Positions 4,663 through 6,477 of a stretch of 6,477 nt of DNA are shown piece by piece. The translations under genes and the position numbers were made by a program. This DNA is from Flavobacteriales bacterium. Lineage in GTDB: Bacteria > Bacteroidota > Bacteroidia > Flavobacteriales_D > Sanyastnellaceae. Below the pieces are notes generated by a model that saw only the letters and a list, made by a program, of their open reading frames with translations, made no database searches and was not told the origin of the DNA. The number at the start of each line of letters is the position of its first letter. Within the stretch, counting starts at the first letter, position 1. Location: the NCBI GenBank assembly GCA_011524845.1, contig WTJL01000011.1:1-6477 (forward strand), written 5' to 3'.

Positions 4663-6477
4663 ATGAAGTTTGGGAAAAACCAAAAGCTCTTTGCCTTGTA
4701 CGGTGCCCTGTTTGGGGTGTGCTTTCCTGTCATCGGTTCCTTGTTGCAATGTTGGGTCGACACCATGTCCTTCACATGGTCCAACATTCTCAACGTGCAG
4801 CGGGAGTCTGAATTGCTGTGGATCATCGACACGGCGCCCCTGTTTTTGGGTTTGTTTGCATCCTTCGGTGGCCGCCAGATGGACCGCGTGGAGTCGCGGA
4901 GTGTGCTGCTCAACAAGCGCTACCATGAAATGAAGGAGCTTCGCCGCAAAGCCGACGAGGCCAACGCGTCCAAGAGTTTGTTCTTGGCCAACATGAGCCA
5001 CGAAATCCGGACCCCGATGAACGCCATCATTGGGATGTCTTACCTCGCCTTGAAGCGGTCGACGGAACCGGAGGTGGTGCAGTACATCGAGAAGATCGAG
5101 CGCAGCGGAAAATCCTTGCTCGACATCATCAACGACATCTTGGATTTTTCCAAAGTGGAAGCGGGTGAAATTGTTATCGAGCACATTCCTTTCACATTGG
5201 AAGACTTGATGGTCGAGGTGGCGGACATCACCAACGTCAAGCTCAAAACCAAGGCGGACATCGAGTTTGTGATGGACTTGGACAAGAACTTGCCCGAGGT
5301 TGTGGTGTCCGATCCCACAAGGCTGCGTCAGGTGGCCATGAACCTCATGGACAATGCCGTGAAGTTCACCGAGCGCGGGGAAATCAAGCTGTCCTGCCGG
5401 TTGAAGGCCCAGACGGGGAAAGGTCTGGTCTTGACGTTTGAAGTGTCGGACAGCGGCATTGGCATTCCAGGAGACAAGCTCGACAAGATCTTTGAGCCGT
5501 TCAGGCAGGCGGACAACACCACCACGAGGAAATACGGGGGCACGGGCCTCGGTTTGGTCATCACCAAGCGTTTGGTCGAGCTGTTGGGCGGTTCGCTCGA
5601 GGTGGTGTCCACACCGGGTCAAGGCACGACGTTCACGTTTGACGTTCTCTGTCCCATTCAGTCGTCCGACCCCTTGATTCCAGCGTCCTACAACCGCACG
5701 TTGGAGCACCTTCGTGTCTTGCTCGTCGACGATTCTTTGACCGCGAGAACCGTGCTGAAAGACATGCTTCAATCGTTTGGTTTTGAGGTCCTTGACGCCG
5801 CGTCTGCGGAAGAGGGATTGCGCATGTTTGAGGAAACCCAAAGAGGCGGCCGCCATGTGGATTTGATCGTGGCCGATTGGTACATGCCAGATGTGGACGG
5901 CCTTGAGTTGATTGAGCGCATCCAAGCCAAAAACCCCCACAACCACGCTGTGTTGATGGTGACGGCGTTTGGCGAGGACGCCTTGAAGGATGCTGCGCAG
6001 GCGGAGCTCATTGACGGTTACCTGGTCAAGCCGGTGTCGCCGTCGACGCTGTTCGACAAAATCCAAGAGAGCCTGTCCAAACGGGCGTACAAAGGCACGG
6101 CGGGAGAAAGCCAGCCGCGCGACGTGGACACCTACCGTCAAGCGCTGGCGGGCACGCACGTGTTGCTCGTGGAGGACAACGAAGTGAACCTCGAATTGGC
6201 CCAGGAACTTCTGACCGACGTTGGCGTCACCACCGACGTGGCAAGGAACGGGGAAGAAGCTGTGGCCAAAGCCACCCAAGGGCGCCACGACCTCGTGTTG
6301 ATGGACATTCAAATGCCCGTCATGGACGGCCTCACGGCCACCAGAGAACTTCGAAACACCCATGCCTACCGTGGTCCGATTGTGGCCATGACGGCCCACG
6401 CGATGGCCGGTGAACGGGACAAGAGTTTGGACGCAGGCATGAACGAGCACCTCACGAAGCCCATCGATCCCCATGTG
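4663..6477 (+). CDS. Membrane hybrid sensor histidine kinase with two receiver domains (3'-partial)
   Basis: At least 605 residues, open at the window edge. Two hydrophobic segments (about 9-30 and 51-69) flank a roughly 20-residue extracytoplasmic loop, and a short helical linker leads straight to the kinase; no PAS, HAMP or large sensor domain is seen. The dimerisation domain carries the phosphorylated histidine in M-S-H-E-I-R-T-P (His-113). The HATPase domain has the N box (Asn-227 and Asn-231), the G1 box D-S-G-I-G-I (263-268), the F box F-E-P-F (277-280) and the G2 box G-G-T-G-L-G-L (292-298). Receiver 1 (about 350-470) has Asp-356/357, phosphoacceptor Asp-405, Thr-434 and Lys-456. Receiver 2 (from about 498) has Glu-504/Asp-505, phosphoacceptor Asp-548, Thr-577 and Lys-599. 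All catalytic residues are present. This BarA-like layout often ends in an Hpt domain, which would lie beyond the window. The signal and the output regulator are unknown. Confidence 0.94.
   Translation, partial: MKFGKNQKLFALYGALFGVCFPVIGSLLQCWVDTMSFTWSNILNVQRESELLWIIDTAPLFLGLFASFGGRQMDRVESRSVLLNKRYHEMKELRRKADEANASKSLFLANMSHEIRTPMNAIIGMSYLALKRSTEPEVVQYIEKIERSGKSLLDIINDILDFSKVEAGEIVIEHIPFTLEDLMVEVADITNVKLKTKADIEFVMDLDKNLPEVVVSDPTRLRQVAMNLMDNAVKFTERGEIKLSCRLKAQTGKGLVLTFEVSDSGIGIPGDKLDKIFEPFRQADNTTTRKYGGTGLGLVITKRLVELLGGSLEVVSTPGQGTTFTFDVLCPIQSSDPLIPASYNRTLEHLRVLLVDDSLTARTVLKDMLQSFGFEVLDAASAEEGLRMFEETQRGGRHVDLIVADWYMPDVDGLELIERIQAKNPHNHAVLMVTAFGEDALKDAAQAELIDGYLVKPVSPSTLFDKIQESLSKRAYKGTAGESQPRDVDTYRQALAGTHVLLVEDNEVNLELAQELLTDVGVTTDVARNGEEAVAKATQGRHDLVLMDIQMPVMDGLTATRELRNTHAYRGPIVAMTAHAMAGERDKSLDAGMNEHLTKPIDPHV

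Noticed and set aside
4569..4916. N-terminal extension of the HD protein to about 311 residues
   Set aside because: The extra 116 residues lie opposite the kinase gene, have no domain-like character and include the intergenic gap. The HD domain begins right after the ATG at 4568.
4615..6474. A 619-codon open frame on the minus strand opposite the histidine kinase
   Set aside because: It is the antisense shadow of the kinase, produced by GC-rich codon use. Its translation is His/Val/Gln-rich with no recognisable domain, while the + strand encodes a complete set of kinase and receiver motifs.

Overview
The window looks like chromosomal DNA from a GC-rich member of the Bacteroidota. The best evidence is the second gene: its protein carries a C-terminal type IX secretion (Por) sorting domain, which is essentially confined to that phylum. 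The NfeD and SPFH proteins also look like Bacteroidota versions. Two promoter-like sites resemble the phylum's -7 element (TAnnTTTG), and Shine-Dalgarno sequences are mostly absent or poorly placed. There are no RNA genes, mobile elements, CRISPR arrays or phage signatures. Gene density is very high.

Layout: (1) 1-1302 (+), an SLC13/DASS anion:sodium symporter cut off at its N-terminus by the window edge. (2) 1361-2176 (+), a secreted thioredoxin-fold protein with a CPPC motif and a T9SS sorting domain, followed by a strong intrinsic terminator at 2196-2231. (3) 2248-3993 (+), a compact, translationally coupled cluster: short NfeD membrane protein, SPFH/paraslipin (QmcA-like) protein with a GTGA start/stop overlap, then a small Cys-containing exported protein, probably a lipoprotein, overlapping the SPFH gene by 17 nt. 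(4) 3981-4568 (-), an HD-domain phosphohydrolase-like protein, convergent with and overlapping the small lipoprotein gene by 13 nt. (5) From 4663 (+), diverging from the HD gene across 94 bp, a membrane-anchored hybrid histidine kinase with two receiver domains that runs off the right edge.

The NfeD-SPFH pair is a known conserved membrane partnership. The NfeD OB-fold domain is thought to work with the SPFH oligomer in membrane microdomain organisation or quality control. The small lipoprotein behind it is the least understood member. The HD protein and the hybrid kinase share an upstream region and may be co-regulated, but nothing in the sequence proves a functional link. The transporter and the redoxin appear to be independent neighbours.

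I do not see a clearly new multi-gene system here. The points most worth a second look are the SPFH-coupled lipoprotein, the terminator that ends only 16 bp before the nfeD start, and the kinase with almost no sensor domain.
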